Source: Sporothrix humicola (Eukaryota; Ascomycota; Sordariomycetes; Ophiostomatales; Ophiostomataceae). Taken from it: DNA of 64,000 nt. Positions within the stretch are counted from its first letter, which is position 1, and each line of letters opens with the position of its first letter. A model generated the notes under the pieces. The model ran no database searches. It had not been told where the DNA came from and saw nothing but the letters and a program-made list of their open reading frames with translations. A program made the position numbers and the translations under genes. Below, piece after piece: positions 54,179 through 64,000 of this stretch. The stretch covers positions 62,001-126,000 of the forward strand of contig WNYE01000064.1 of assembly GCA_021396245.1 (NCBI GenBank), in the 5' to 3' direction.

Positions 54179-56168
54179 ATGGTAGCACCACGAATCTACT
54201 CGTCGCCGTATGCGGTCGCTGATATTCCAACCAACCAGTCGTTTTGGCAGTTTATTCTGTCCAAAAACATCGACGACACGCTGCCCGACAAGGTCATTCT
54301 CCAGGAACACGAACGGCCGGAACGGCAACTGACTTATGGCTCGGCACCAAAACTGGCCGGCCTGGGTGCCGACGCATTACGGAATGTGCTCGGGCTTGGC
54401 CGCGGCGACACCATCTTGATTGTCGGCAAGAACTCGATGGACTACCTACAGGTCGAGTTTTCGGCCTTGTGGTTGGGTGTAACGGCAGCGTAAGTCAATA
54501 AACACCATCCTGCATAATGGTGGCCACAATTGTTAACTCCCACACAGATTCGGCAACCCGACAGCGACGGCCAACGATCTCGTCCATTTTATCGACATCG
54601 TCGAGCCCAAGGCTGTGTTTTGCGACGCTGGCGATGTCATGACAAAGGTGACCGCGGCGATCGACAAGGCGGAATGGAGCAAGACACGGAAACCCGACCT
54701 CGTCGGACTCGGCGAGCGTGGCACGGCAAAGCTGGCGGTAGGTGCCCTTCAACCGAGTTATTTGTATGGAGGATTGTTTCCTGTACTGACTTTAGTAGTT
54801 CCCCGCCGACTTCATCCTCGACACGACAAAAGAATACTCACCACCTCTTGATCTCACGGGAGAAGACGGCCATACTGTTCCGTCTGTGATTTGCTTCAGC
54901 TCCGGCACCAGCGGCCTGCCCAAGGGCGCCGTCCTCAGCCACCGCAATCTGATTGCCTACCTTTTGGTCGGCCGCAGCACGGACCCAACGAATACCTCGG
55001 CCGACCAGCGCGATGTCTTTTATGCGCCACTCGGCCACATTTATGGCGTATTCACGGCCAGCCTTCCGCTATTGACCGGCGGCTATGTCCGTCTGCTGCG
55101 CAACTATACGCTGCACGAGTACGTCAAGGCCTGTGTCCAGATTCGTGCGACGACTCTGCGCATGGTCCCGCCAACACTGGTGGCCATGGTCAAGGACCCG
55201 TTTGTGCGTCAACAAGACTTGAAGAGTGTCCGGACGATCAGCTGCTCGGGCGCGATTCTGGCACCGGATATTATCAGCGAAGTGCACAAAGTGCTGGGCA
55301 CAGAAGCCGATATTGTCCAGGGATATGGGTAGGTTGCGTTGTTGCGTTCCGTCGCTGGTTCTTTTTCACTTGTGTAATATGTGCAGTGCGTACTGACCGA
55401 ACAGTTTGACAGAGGGTTCAGCAACAACACTGCGTTCGTTTTCTGCAAAGCGGAAGCAGGGCAGTGTCGGACGGCCAATGGCAGGAATGTAAGTTGCAAG
55501 ATGGCCGAGGAGCAATCTTTTTATATGATGCCCACTAACCTGTCAAACAGGAGAATGCGTATTGTCGACGATGACCTAAACGATGTTCCACAGGGCATGT
55601 CGGGAGAGATCTTGTTCACGGCACCTACCGTCTTCATGTAAGTCATTGTCGTTTTGTCCCTAAATCCAATCATGTATCATAGGATACTAACGGCGGCAGC
55701 GGCTACAAGAAGAACCCAAAGGCCAACGAGGAGGCCTTCCCCTTCAGCGACGGCTGGCTGCGCACAGGTGATGTTGGTCGCATCGACGCCGAGGGTTATG
55801 TCTGGCTCACCGATCGGAAGAAGGACTTGATCAAGTACAAGGGCAACCAGGTCACGCCGGCCGAGCTGGAGAACGTTTTGCACTCGCATCCTCTCGTGAC
55901 GGAAGCGGGTGTCTGCGGTGCTTGGGATTCGGTCCAAGAGACAGAAGTGCCTGTGGGCTACGTCAACTTCAAGCCGACCGTCCCTGCTGCAGACCGTCCG
56001 CGCGTTCTCAAGGAAGTGTTGGAGTTTGTCAACTCCAAGGTGGCCAAAACCAAGAAGCTCCGCGGCGGCCTCTTCTACCTCGAGACGTTCCCGCGCAACG
56101 CCACGGGCAAGCTGATGCGTCGCAGTCTGCCTGCACGTCTGCAAGCCACGCGCGAAGCGAAACTGTAG
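54179..56168 (+). CDS. Acyl-CoA synthetase, 4-coumarate-CoA-ligase-like, peroxisomal
   Basis: Exons: 54179..54489, 54548..54737, 54799..55328, 55405..55488, 55551..55637, 55700..56168; 556 residues, five introns of 58-76 bases. Motifs: box I FSSGTSGLPKGAV at about 200-212; GYGLTEGSATT at 342-352 created by splicing exon 3 to exon 4; GWLRTGDVG; KDLIKYKGNQVTPAELE; NATGKLMRR with the adenylation Lys538. The protein ends in AKL, a class-1 peroxisomal targeting signal. Reaction: ATP-dependent thioesterification of a carboxylic acid to CoA, as in 4CL-like fungal enzymes acting on aromatic or medium-chain acids. Five introns contrast with the intron-poor genes around it. Exon 4 and 5 junctions are the least certain but keep frame and motif order. 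Confidence 0.88.
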
Positions 56169-56867
56169 ATGCAGATGAGCAGGCGAGCAGACAGTGGACA
56201 ATTAGATGAGCAGTGGCCAGACGACCACAGCAGCAGACGCGTCCATTTGCAAAGGATGATGTTTACCGGGCACTGTACATACATTCACATCACATGCCAT
56301 CTTTGACGCACAAGCATCTAGACTTTCCACTTCCATTTCATTTAGACAGAAATAGACACAAATGGATTCCACATCGTTGCATCTCCAAGATGTTGAAAGA
56401 CAATAAAAAGAGAGGACTAATGATTCAAGGCGAGCAAATGCACTTCCGCGCAGGATATCAACTTCCGCTTCCCCAAAAAGTGAACCATGTATGTGCAGCA
56501 AACGCCCAGAACGCTCCAAAAAGCACGCCAAAAAGCACACCAAAAACACACTACAAATCCAGTTTACAGGTGGTCCATGTGGCAATACGTCGTACAACGA
56601 ACCACATCGCAGCCTTCCCTCCCAAAAGCGTAATTCGAATGTGGTGATGCTCGAAAAGTGGTGTCTTGCGTCGCGTGCATCGCTCTTTTTGTCGTTCTTT
56701 CTTGCATCGAGCGAGCCACATCAGTAGCAAAAACGTAAAAGGGTTCAGGCTCACAGAAAAAGGGAAACGTAAGACAAGTCCAACCCCGCATCGATTGCCC
56801 TTTTTTCTCCATCGTATCACGGAGATGAATCATCGATGGGATCTCCAAACGGGGACTCTTGTCTTGG

Positions 56868-56902
56868 ACGGTGAGTCTTGGAGTCTTGGAGTCTTGGAAA
56901 GT
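56868..56902. repeat. GTCTTGGA tandem array 1
   Basis: Successive GTCTTGGAC/GTCTTGGA units: 4-5 copies of an 8-base unit with small insertions. Shares its core with the arrays at 13811-13850 and 57204-57243. Confidence 0.7.
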
Positions 56903-57203
56903 CCACTGTGGCGCAAAAATAAGACTGTCCAAGACGGACAAGACTTTTTGAGAGGCGCAATGCTGGCAGGCAGACGACAGACAAGCATGGAGAAATATCA
57001 CGATGGCCAGCAAAGACCAGCATAATGCCAGCAAATAAATGGGCGCATCCGTCTCACAAATTAGTCCATACTCGTCTCGAGGAGATGCAACAGAAGACGT
57101 GGAATAAAGCAGAATGCAAGGGCATGACTGGCTGGTCCACGTCGCCTTGCTGCGACCAGCGAGTCAATGGTGCGCCCAGCTGATCTTGGCGACGATTCAA
57201 CGG

Positions 57204-57243
57204 CGTGTCTTGGAGAGTCTTGGAGGTCTTGGAAGTCCCTTGG
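57204..57243. repeat. GTCTTGGA tandem array 2
   Basis: Four degenerate copies of GTCTTGGA spaced 8-11 bases, 300 bases to the right of array 1 in the same orientation. Confidence 0.65.
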
Positions 57244-59221
57244 CTGTCCACCAAAAATCTTGCGCCCCTATTTCTCGCACGAGAGCCGACGGGCTTGGCC
57301 CACGCGGAGACAAGCCATAAATCGGTATGTGCCACCTTTTGGAGAAGGGGGGTAATGAGAAGAAGAAAAAGACAGGAGAATGGCGAGAAAAAGAGCAGAG
57401 AAGGATCAAAATCGCACACAGAAAAAGGGAGACGAAAAGGACAAGAAGTTCTGGAAACAAAGGGGGAATTAGACACTGGACGGGCCGGCCCAAAAGAGTA
57501 AACCATTCGCAGAAATCCAAGAATACAAACAAAGACAAATAGATACTTGCAAGTGGCTTGCAATTGAGGGTATTCAACCAACAATTGTGCACGCTCTTCT
57601 GGCCTCCAAGTGTGCTCTCCAAGACGAGTCAACTTACACTGGCGATTCAACACAACCTCCTCACAACAACCCCGTAAATTCCCCGTTGTAGTGTAACATA
57701 AACCCCAAACAACGACGAGTCAAGCCAATGAAATGCCCCGACGTCAACGCAACCTCTTCAACTAATCTGTTTCTGCTTTATGATCGTCCGGCGCATCTAG
57801 ACCACTGGCCAAATCTTTTTCTTTTGTTATCCTCCCCCAGTCGCCGGTAAACTTCTCCGTATGTTCTCCGTACTTTGTAGGCCCTCTCTCAGAGCTATTC
57901 CAGGCCATGCACCCCATCCCCCACAGTTTTGGGGCTCTCTATCTCCATCTTTCCCCATGATTTTGCAAGTAGTTTCCATGATTCTTCATGATTTCGGAAC
58001 GTCCAAATCGATTGACGCTTTCTTTGGATTCTCACTCGCCACTGACATCGCTTCGAGCTTGTTTCTCCATTTTCCCCAGTGCCACCTTATTCCCTTATTC
58101 CCCTTCGTCTCCGTTGTCTCCATTCCCCGGTTGCCAACTTCCGGGGTAAATCGCACTCCCCGGAGTCTCGGGCGCCAACAAAGACCAAGGAGACGACAAG
58201 ACGTCTGTTCCCCAAGTCCCGTCCTTGGTGCCCTTTTTGGTCTCATTTTTGTTGGCTTTTTGAACGTTGTGGACTTTTTGGCGTATCTTCGTGGCGTCTT
58301 GGACGCCTTGTTTCTTATTCCGTATTCCTTTTCCCCTTCCGTTTCTCTTCCTTTTCTTCCTTATTTCCTCTTCACAACGTGCCACATCCCCCCTCGAGCA
58401 GCCACCTGGGCCTCTTGGCAACTTGGCATCCTGCAAACACCTGCGAAATTGGAGTGCAGATGCCTGCCGATGGCTTCGGATGTCCCTGCAAAAAGCCCTT
58501 GCAAACCACGCGTTGCCAATACATCCCATTGCATCCAATACGGTCCCAATTCTTGCAATGACACGAGACTTTCCTGCAACCCATCCACACCCAGCTCACG
58601 ACCCATTGCACATCGTTTCCTCTAATGATGCTCTAATGATTCCACGGGCTTGGTATTGGAGAATCTGCGTCGCATTCGATTGACGGAAAGCAACGTCTCC
58701 GGGGTGAACAAAAAAGGGAGAAAAAAGAAAAAGAAAAAGAAAGGGAGAATCAACAAAATAATCCCAGGCGGACCACGTTGTATGCCACGTTCTAGGAAAT
58801 CCGTTCCCCTACTTGGCCCCTCCCCATATCCATATCCATCCATGTCCATCTCCGTCGACTCGTCCGTCGCCTGTGTTTAAAAGCCCCGTCTCTTCCCCAG
58901 ATTCTGATCGACTCCTCTTGCCTTTTGTCTCGTTATCTCTGTCTCTCTCTTGTGTCTTGTATCTCCTTGTATCTCTTGTGTATCCTGCACCTCTCTGCTT
59001 TTGTCTACAGCCAAGAGGACAAGACAACAAGGGCAACACGGATCGACATCAGCTCCCTATTTCTGTCGACAAAAATTCTCCACCACCGAGAATAAAATAA
59101 GACAGACATCCCTTTTGAAAATTCGACATTCAGGTTTTCGTCTTCAGTCCTTCTTTTGTTTTCTTCTTCTTTGTTCTTTTGTTTCGTCTTTTTCTTGTTC
59201 ATTTCTCTTCCCTCCCTCGAC

Positions 59222-61205
59222 ATGGCTTCCAGTGACATCCAACCGGCGGATGCCAAGGCCGAAGCAACCATGGAGCACCACGACGCCTCGCTTTCGAGCG
59301 GCAACCGCCGCGACCGCGACATGACCGACAGCGACAGCATCTCCATCAACTCGGCCGCGCTCGGTGATGATCTGCCACCCGGCTACTTTTACTCGCTCAA
59401 CTTTCTGGGCACCCTGCTGGTAGGTCCCTCACAGTCGAAATATAGTCACTAATCTGATATTCATCACCACTAACAAAACAGGGCTTCTGTTTCTCGGCCA
59501 TCAGCGCCTACATGTTTGTCATTCTGCCGACCAACATCCTGAGCTACATCAACCAGGACATTGGCCCCAGCGACTACACGGCCTGGGTCAACATTGCCCG
59601 CACCCTGGCTCTGTCGTTCACGTACACCATTCTCGGCCGCCTGTCTGATCTGTTCGGCCGCCGCTGGTTCTTCATTGGCGGCAACGTTGTGGCCCTCATT
59701 GGCATCATTATCAGCGCCGTTGCCCAGAACTTTACAACGCTGATTGTCGGCGCCGCCGTCTACGGCCTCGGCGAGACGGTGCAGCTGTCGTTCAACGTGG
59801 CCATTGGCGAGCTGGTGCCCAACAAGTACCGGCCCATGGTCCTGTCGTTTATCTTTTTGTCCAACGCCCCCATTGCCTCGTTCGGTCCCATCATTGGTGT
59901 GTATCCCTTCATTTCCTGCTTTTTTTGTTCCACTCATCAGTCATCAGTAATCACTAACAAAAACAGCCCGCAAGTTTGTGTCGATTCCGTCGCTCGGCTG
60001 GCGCTGGTGCTACTACATCAACATTATCAACACGGGTCTCGCCGTCATTTTCCTCTTCATCTTCTACCACCCGCCCAACTTTGAGCTTCTGCACGAGCGC
60101 AAGACCAAGCGCGAGATCCTGCGCAGCCTCGACTATGTCGGTATCTTCCTGTGGACGGCCGGCCTGACCATTTTCCTGATTGGCGTCTCGTGGGGCGGCA
60201 GTATCTACGCCTGGGACTCGGCCGCCACGATCTCGTCGCTTGTCATCGGCCTCGTTCTCATCATCGCCCTCTTCATCTGGGAGTACTTTGCCAAGCTCAA
60301 GTACCCGGCCATTCCCGTCCACTTCTTTGCCAACCGCGGCTTCATGGCCCTCGTTGCCTGTGCCACTGTTGCGTCTAGTATGTTCTTTGCCTCCTCCAAA
60401 CTTAAAATTTCACTCCCAATTCGTACTAACATTGCCAGTGTTCTACTACTCGGCCGTGCTTCTGTGGCCCCAGCAGATCAGCCACTTCTTCACCAAGGAC
60501 ATCACCTACGGTGGCTGGCTCTCGACCACCGTCGCCTCGTCCACCGCTCTCGGCCAGATCTGCGCCGGTGGCATCATCCGCTGGGGCGGCAATGTCCGCT
60601 ACTGGATGATCTTCTCGACGTTTGCCATGGTCGGCTTCGTGGCCTCGCTGGCTGCGCTGACGCCCGAGAAGAAGGATATGGGTGTCGCCCTGACCATTCT
60701 GGGCCCCTTTTTCGTCGGCTTCATCGAGCTCACCTCGCTGGCCCTGGCCCCGCTCTTCTGCAGGGCCGAGGACATCGGCCTCGCCTCGGGTCTGCTGGCC
60801 TCGATCCGCTCGGCCGGCGGCTCCATTGCCGTCGCCGTCTACTCGGCCATTCTCAGCAACCGTTTGCTGACCACCATCCCCGCCAACATCGGCCCCGCCG
60901 TCGAGGCCGCCGGTCTGCCCGCCAGCCAGGTCCCGGCCGTCATCACCGCCTACAAGGCCGGCAACCTGACCGCCTACTCGCCCGCCGTCCAGGCTGCTGT
61001 TGCTGCTGCCGACCCGATTGCCTACACACAGGCCTTTAAGACGGTGTACCTAGCCAGTCTCGGTTTCGGTGGCATTGCCATTATCGGCTGTCTCTTCGCC
61101 AAGGATGCCCAGAAGCACCTGACGGACAAGGTCGAGCGCAAGATGACCACGGTCAAGACCAAGGCCAGCGGCGTGACTGAGAAGGATGCTTCGGCCAGCG
61201 TGTAA
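59222..61205 (+). CDS. MFS efflux transporter, TRI12-like (second copy)
   Basis: Exons: 59222..59419, 59482..59896, 59967..60377, 60439..61205; 596 residues, introns of 62, 70 and 61 bases. ATG 59222 after a long CT-rich leader (CCTCGACATGG). Same plan as the carrier at 14.9 kb: acidic N-terminus, DDLPPGYFYSLNFLGTLL before helix 1, RLSDLFGRRWFFIGG, GELVPNKYRPMVLSF, a conserved SLDYVGIFLWTAGLTIFLI segment, and late GPAVEAAGLPASQVPAV. About 14 membrane segments; plasma-membrane efflux carrier, substrate unknown. Only one junction (first family intron) could be shared in position with the 14.9 kb gene, so the two are old paralogues. Convergent with the amino-acid transporter (350-base gap). Confidence 0.9.
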
Positions 61206-61555
61206 AGGGGACTGAATGAAATGGATCCCAAGTACATATGAATAGCAGGTACATATTTTTGTGGGAAAACATTCGTCGACAATAAGTCATCCATCAATAG
61301 TACATAGTTTCTTTTTGTCCATAATCAAATGTTCATACACATCTGACATACGGTCGGTTCATGTGAAAGATAGATGTGAAAAGTAATAAATGGTATAAAT
61401 AAATGAACAGTATCGAACACAAAACTAGCTGTGATATATGCGAAAAATAAACAATAAAACGACGCTCTCCTTGAGCGCCGCTTTCTTGGCTCCAACACTC
61501 ATCTCCAGTCACCAATTGATGACTAAACTTTCATCTTATTCTCCAAACGTCCTCC
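61206..61555. other. Convergent 3' gap
   Basis: 350 AT-rich bases between the ends of the TRI12-like and amino-acid transporter genes, with AATAAA at about 61384 and 61444 (+). No gene. Confidence 0.5.
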
Positions 61556-63415
61556 TTAACCGTCGAGAGGGCTCTTGCAGACGTAGGACGTGGTGGTGCT
61601 GGTCTCAAAGGCCGTCTTGAGCGTCATGATTGAGGCGTAGGCACCAAGACCACTGAGGGCAAGAGCGCCCATAATGTACAGGACGTTGAGCGAGTTCATC
61701 CACCAGCGGCCGCGCGAGAAGAAGCCGCGCTTGAAGCGGACCCAGCCGCTGTCGCAGCGCGTGACCTGGCCGGTGGCCGGGTCGTAGCCGTCGCCCTCGC
61801 GCATGGCCATCTTCTTGGCGAGGTAGGCGATCGACAGCAGGGGCGGGAAGGTGTAGGTAAAGTGCAGGATACAAAAGGCGGCGACGACACTGGTGAGACC
61901 CGAGAAGTTGGGGATACCGGCGGCCAGGGCAAAGGCAATGGCCCAGTAGACGGGGATGATGCCGACCCAGACCCACTTGCCGGCGGTGGTGGTCAGAGGA
62001 GGCGCGCGGAAGAGCTCGACAAAGACGTTGTTGTACATGACCTTGATGCCAATGTTGCCGTACAGACAGGCAGCAATGACGGCCGAGACCATGGCGAAGA
62101 CGTTGCCGGCCGTCTGGATGTTGTAGTTGCTGATGCCGAGGTAGCTGGGGTTGACCGTGTACTGGCCCTGGTATCCGTACATGAAGAGGCCGTAGAACAT
62201 GTACCAGAAGTAGATGAACGCCTGTGCAGCCCACATGGCCGTCAGGAAATCCTTGGGGCGCTTCATCTCGGCCATGAACTCGGGGAAGACCATGGAGCCG
62301 CCGTAGGCGAAAATGGCCTGCATGGCGCCGCTGACGGAGCCGACGAAGCTGCCTGTGTCGGGCAGGCCACCGCTGGTCTGGACCGGAGGGAAGACACCGT
62401 TGGCATCGGGCGTGATGAGGGCACCGCCGGCGATCGAGGCACCGGCCGACGAGGCGGCGGCGGCGTAGTTGGGCGGCGAGTGAGCGGCACCGCCCATGGT
62501 GATGAACATGCAGATCAGGTTGATCCAGACGGCGGCGTTGGCTAGCCAGCCAAACTTCTGCAGGGTACGGACCTGGCCGACAACGAAGCCGACAATGGCC
62601 CAGATCAGACAGCAGATGACGAAGCAGAGCTTGAACTTGGCGACCTGCGACAGGGCCTCGCCGTTGGAGATGACAATCAGACCGACGTTGAGCAGCAGCT
62701 GGATGGACTGCAGGATGTTGAACAGGTGGCGCATCCAGCGGCCGTACAAGCGGTAGCCAATGTCACCGTAGCTGCGAATGGGGTACTCGTACGAGTCGAG
62801 GCCCATGAAGGGCTCCCACAGCAGGAAACCAGAGTAGCAGGCGAGAGCGGCAAAGACAGTAAACAGAGCAATGCCGGGGCCCCAGCCCATGGTGGCAAAG
62901 GCGTAGGGAAGGCCAAAGGGACCCAGGATATCGGTGGTGATCAGGTAGAAGACGGCACCACGGGTGGCCGTGCGCAGAGCACGCGACGCATTGGTCCACT
63001 CCTCGTCCGAGACGACCATGCGCTGGTGGCCGGGCTCGGCAACAACACCCTCGGATTTCTCACCCGCGGGCGTACGCTTGACACCGCCGTCCGACTTGCT
63101 GGGGAAGAAGAGCGACCAGATGGTGGTCTCGTAGCCGGTGCGCGGCTGGGCGTCCTCCTCGGCACGCGTCTGCTGGGCATAGTAGTGGTACTGCTCAAAG
63201 GTGATGGTAGGGTCGTGGATCTTGAAGTCGCGGCGCTGGTGGGCAGAGGCGGCGGTGGCCGTTGCGACGGATGCGCCGTCGTTGATGGCGCCAACGTCAT
63301 TGGTGTGAGCCGTGTGGTGAGGAGGCTGCTCCTGGCCAGCACCCAGCTCCTTGTTCATCTGGTCGTAGATGCGCGGGTCGGCCCCGTCAAAGGCCATATT
63401 GCCCGGTTTGGCCAT
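61556..63415 (-). CDS. Amino-acid transporter, Aa_trans (AAAP) family
   Basis: Single exon, 619 residues. ATG 63415 (AAAATGGCC context); the frame is open 35 codons further but the peptide there looks like leader. A long cytosolic N-terminus of about 165 residues contains the fungus-typical HDPTITFEQYHYYAQQTRAEE block. About 11 membrane segments follow, beginning FYLITTDILGPFGLPYAFATMGWGPG, the first-helix signature of the family. Further blocks are FAYGGSMVFPEFMAEMKRP and GNIGIKVMYNNVF. Family role: proton-coupled neutral amino-acid uptake or vacuolar exchange, as for Neurospora MTR. Direction and substrate range are not readable from sequence. Confidence 0.9.
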   Translation of the reverse strand: MAKPGNMAFDGADPRIYDQMNKELGAGQEQPPHHTAHTNDVGAINDGASVATATAASAHQRRDFKIHDPTITFEQYHYYAQQTRAEEDAQPRTGYETTIWSLFFPSKSDGGVKRTPAGEKSEGVVAEPGHQRMVVSDEEWTNASRALRTATRGAVFYLITTDILGPFGLPYAFATMGWGPGIALFTVFAALACYSGFLLWEPFMGLDSYEYPIRSYGDIGYRLYGRWMRHLFNILQSIQLLLNVGLIVISNGEALSQVAKFKLCFVICCLIWAIVGFVVGQVRTLQKFGWLANAAVWINLICMFITMGGAAHSPPNYAAAASSAGASIAGGALITPDANGVFPPVQTSGGLPDTGSFVGSVSGAMQAIFAYGGSMVFPEFMAEMKRPKDFLTAMWAAQAFIYFWYMFYGLFMYGYQGQYTVNPSYLGISNYNIQTAGNVFAMVSAVIAACLYGNIGIKVMYNNVFVELFRAPPLTTTAGKWVWVGIIPVYWAIAFALAAGIPNFSGLTSVVAAFCILHFTYTFPPLLSIAYLAKKMAMREGDGYDPATGQVTRCDSGWVRFKRGFFSRGRWWMNSLNVLYIMGALALSGLGAYASIMTLKTAFETSTTTSYVCKSPLDG

Positions 63416-64000
63416 TTTGAAGGTTATTCCGGTCGGTCGTTTTGGTTGTTGTCGTCGTTGATGATGCCGGCAGTTGATTTTGGCGATACTTGGCGAATGC
63501 TTGGCGCTGCGTCTTGGCAAGGCTTAGTACACCAAAATTGGACGAGGGTGTGGGTGAGTTTCACACAGACGATGACGACAAAAGATGGACGACACAACGA
63601 TGAAGAAGGAAGAAAACCAAAAGAAGAAAAGAAAGAGTGAAGATGTGTGGCAAAGCAAGATGCCAAAACAAACAACAGGAATGCAGACGATCTTTATCCC
63701 TTTCCTTGGTATGGGTAGGACGGAGACCACCGGGGGGCAAACGTGTCAAAAAGAGGGGGATGGAGACAGCTGGAGTCCTTGGAAGTCACTTCAGGGTCCG
63801 AACAGCGGAGGGCGCGGAGGGAATTGCGGAGGATGACACGAGATGTCAAGGCGAGAGGTAAGAGAAAAGATGGGGAGAGGAGGAGAGTTGGGAATAAAGA
63901 TGGAGAGAGCTGAGAGAAAAAGGAAGGTGAAAAGGTGAAAGGGGGAAGAGGTCAGAAAAGAAGAAAAAAAAAGAAAAAGGAAGGAGCGATGGAGAGGAGA
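63416..64000 (-). promoter_or_regulatory. Leader/promoter of the amino-acid transporter gene
   Basis: The + strand is strongly purine-rich (63580-63640 and 63840-64000), so the transcribed strand is a long pyrimidine-rich tract, the usual fungal leader/promoter composition for a leftward gene. No TATA box evident. Confidence 0.5.

Larger units (their letters stand above)
56169..59221. other. Gene-free 3.05 kb interval with GTCTTGGA repeats
   Basis: No gene supported. GTCTTGG arrays lie at 56868-56902 and 57204-57243. 57340-57540 is purine-rich on +; an antisense open frame there starts only with GTG and is low-complexity. 58690-58760 is an A/G-rich run. 58880-59221 is the CT-rich leader of the TRI12-like gene. 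Confidence 0.45.

Noticed and set aside
57054..57653. 199-codon - strand frame with hydrophobic stretches
   Set aside because: Begins with GTG only; hydrophobic residues come from a T/C-rich tract, and it crosses the GTCTTGGA repeat.
1..64000. CRISPR arrays, intact transposons, prophage or organelle DNA
   Set aside because: No spaced identical repeats, transposase or reverse-transcriptase frames, or organelle genes were seen.

Overview
This window is nuclear DNA from a filamentous ascomycete (Pezizomycotina, most likely a Sordariomycete). The evidence is short spliceosomal introns of about 50-165 bases with GTRNGT donors and CTAAC-type branch points, fungus-specific families (Zn2Cys6 and DUF3425 bZIP regulators, TRI12-type, siderophore and DAL5-type MFS carriers, an NRPS-like adenylate-forming reductase), GC-rich third codon positions, and long CT-rich leaders before start codons. 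I found no rRNA, tRNA, CRISPR array or intact transposon. I support 21 protein genes; 11 are spliced, and I rebuilt their exons from donor, acceptor, phase and protein continuity.

Layout, left to right. 0-2 kb: leader-like DNA for a gene off the left edge, then a protein phosphatase 1 inhibitor-2/Glc8 homologue (-). 2.4-12 kb: MFS sugar transporter (-), Zn2Cys6 regulator (-), MCT-type MFS carrier (+) and a 1106-residue A-T-R reductase (-), which looks like a compact metabolite or acid-reduction cluster. 12-14.9 kb: gene-free, rich in short tandem repeats. 14.9-22 kb: TRI12-like MFS, DUF3425 bZIP, class II aldolase/adducin protein and F-box protein, all (+). 22.2-30.9 kb: GH127 beta-L-arabinofuranosidase (-) divergent from an alpha-glucoside-type sugar transporter (+), then a C2H2 + Zn2Cys6 regulator (-); this looks like a glycan-use module. 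30.9-36 kb: gene-poor and partly AT-rich, with a possible gene stub. 36-41.3 kb: HAD phosphatase (+), single-pass glycosyltransferase-like protein (+), M24 peptidase-fold protein (-). 42.5-44.4 kb: siderophore-iron transporter (-). 44.4-47.9 kb: gene-free. 47.9-52.9 kb: DAL5-type MFS (-) and a second DUF3425 bZIP (-) whose 3' end is tandemly duplicated. 54.2-56.2 kb: acyl-CoA synthetase/4CL-like enzyme (+) ending in a peroxisomal signal. 59.2-63.4 kb: a second TRI12-like MFS (+) and an amino-acid transporter (-).

How the genes may work together. Eight of 21 genes are membrane transporters and four are transcription factors, so this is a nutrient-uptake, efflux and specialised-metabolism region rather than a housekeeping block. 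The best-supported functional unit is GH127 with the divergent sugar transporter: their 1.08 kb shared promoter carries a 13-base element twice in opposite orientation, two further copies of its core inside a 15-base direct repeat, and several CreA-type sites. The second candidate unit is the reductase, MCT carrier and Zn2Cys6 regulator at 4-12 kb. Substrates are inferred from family membership only.
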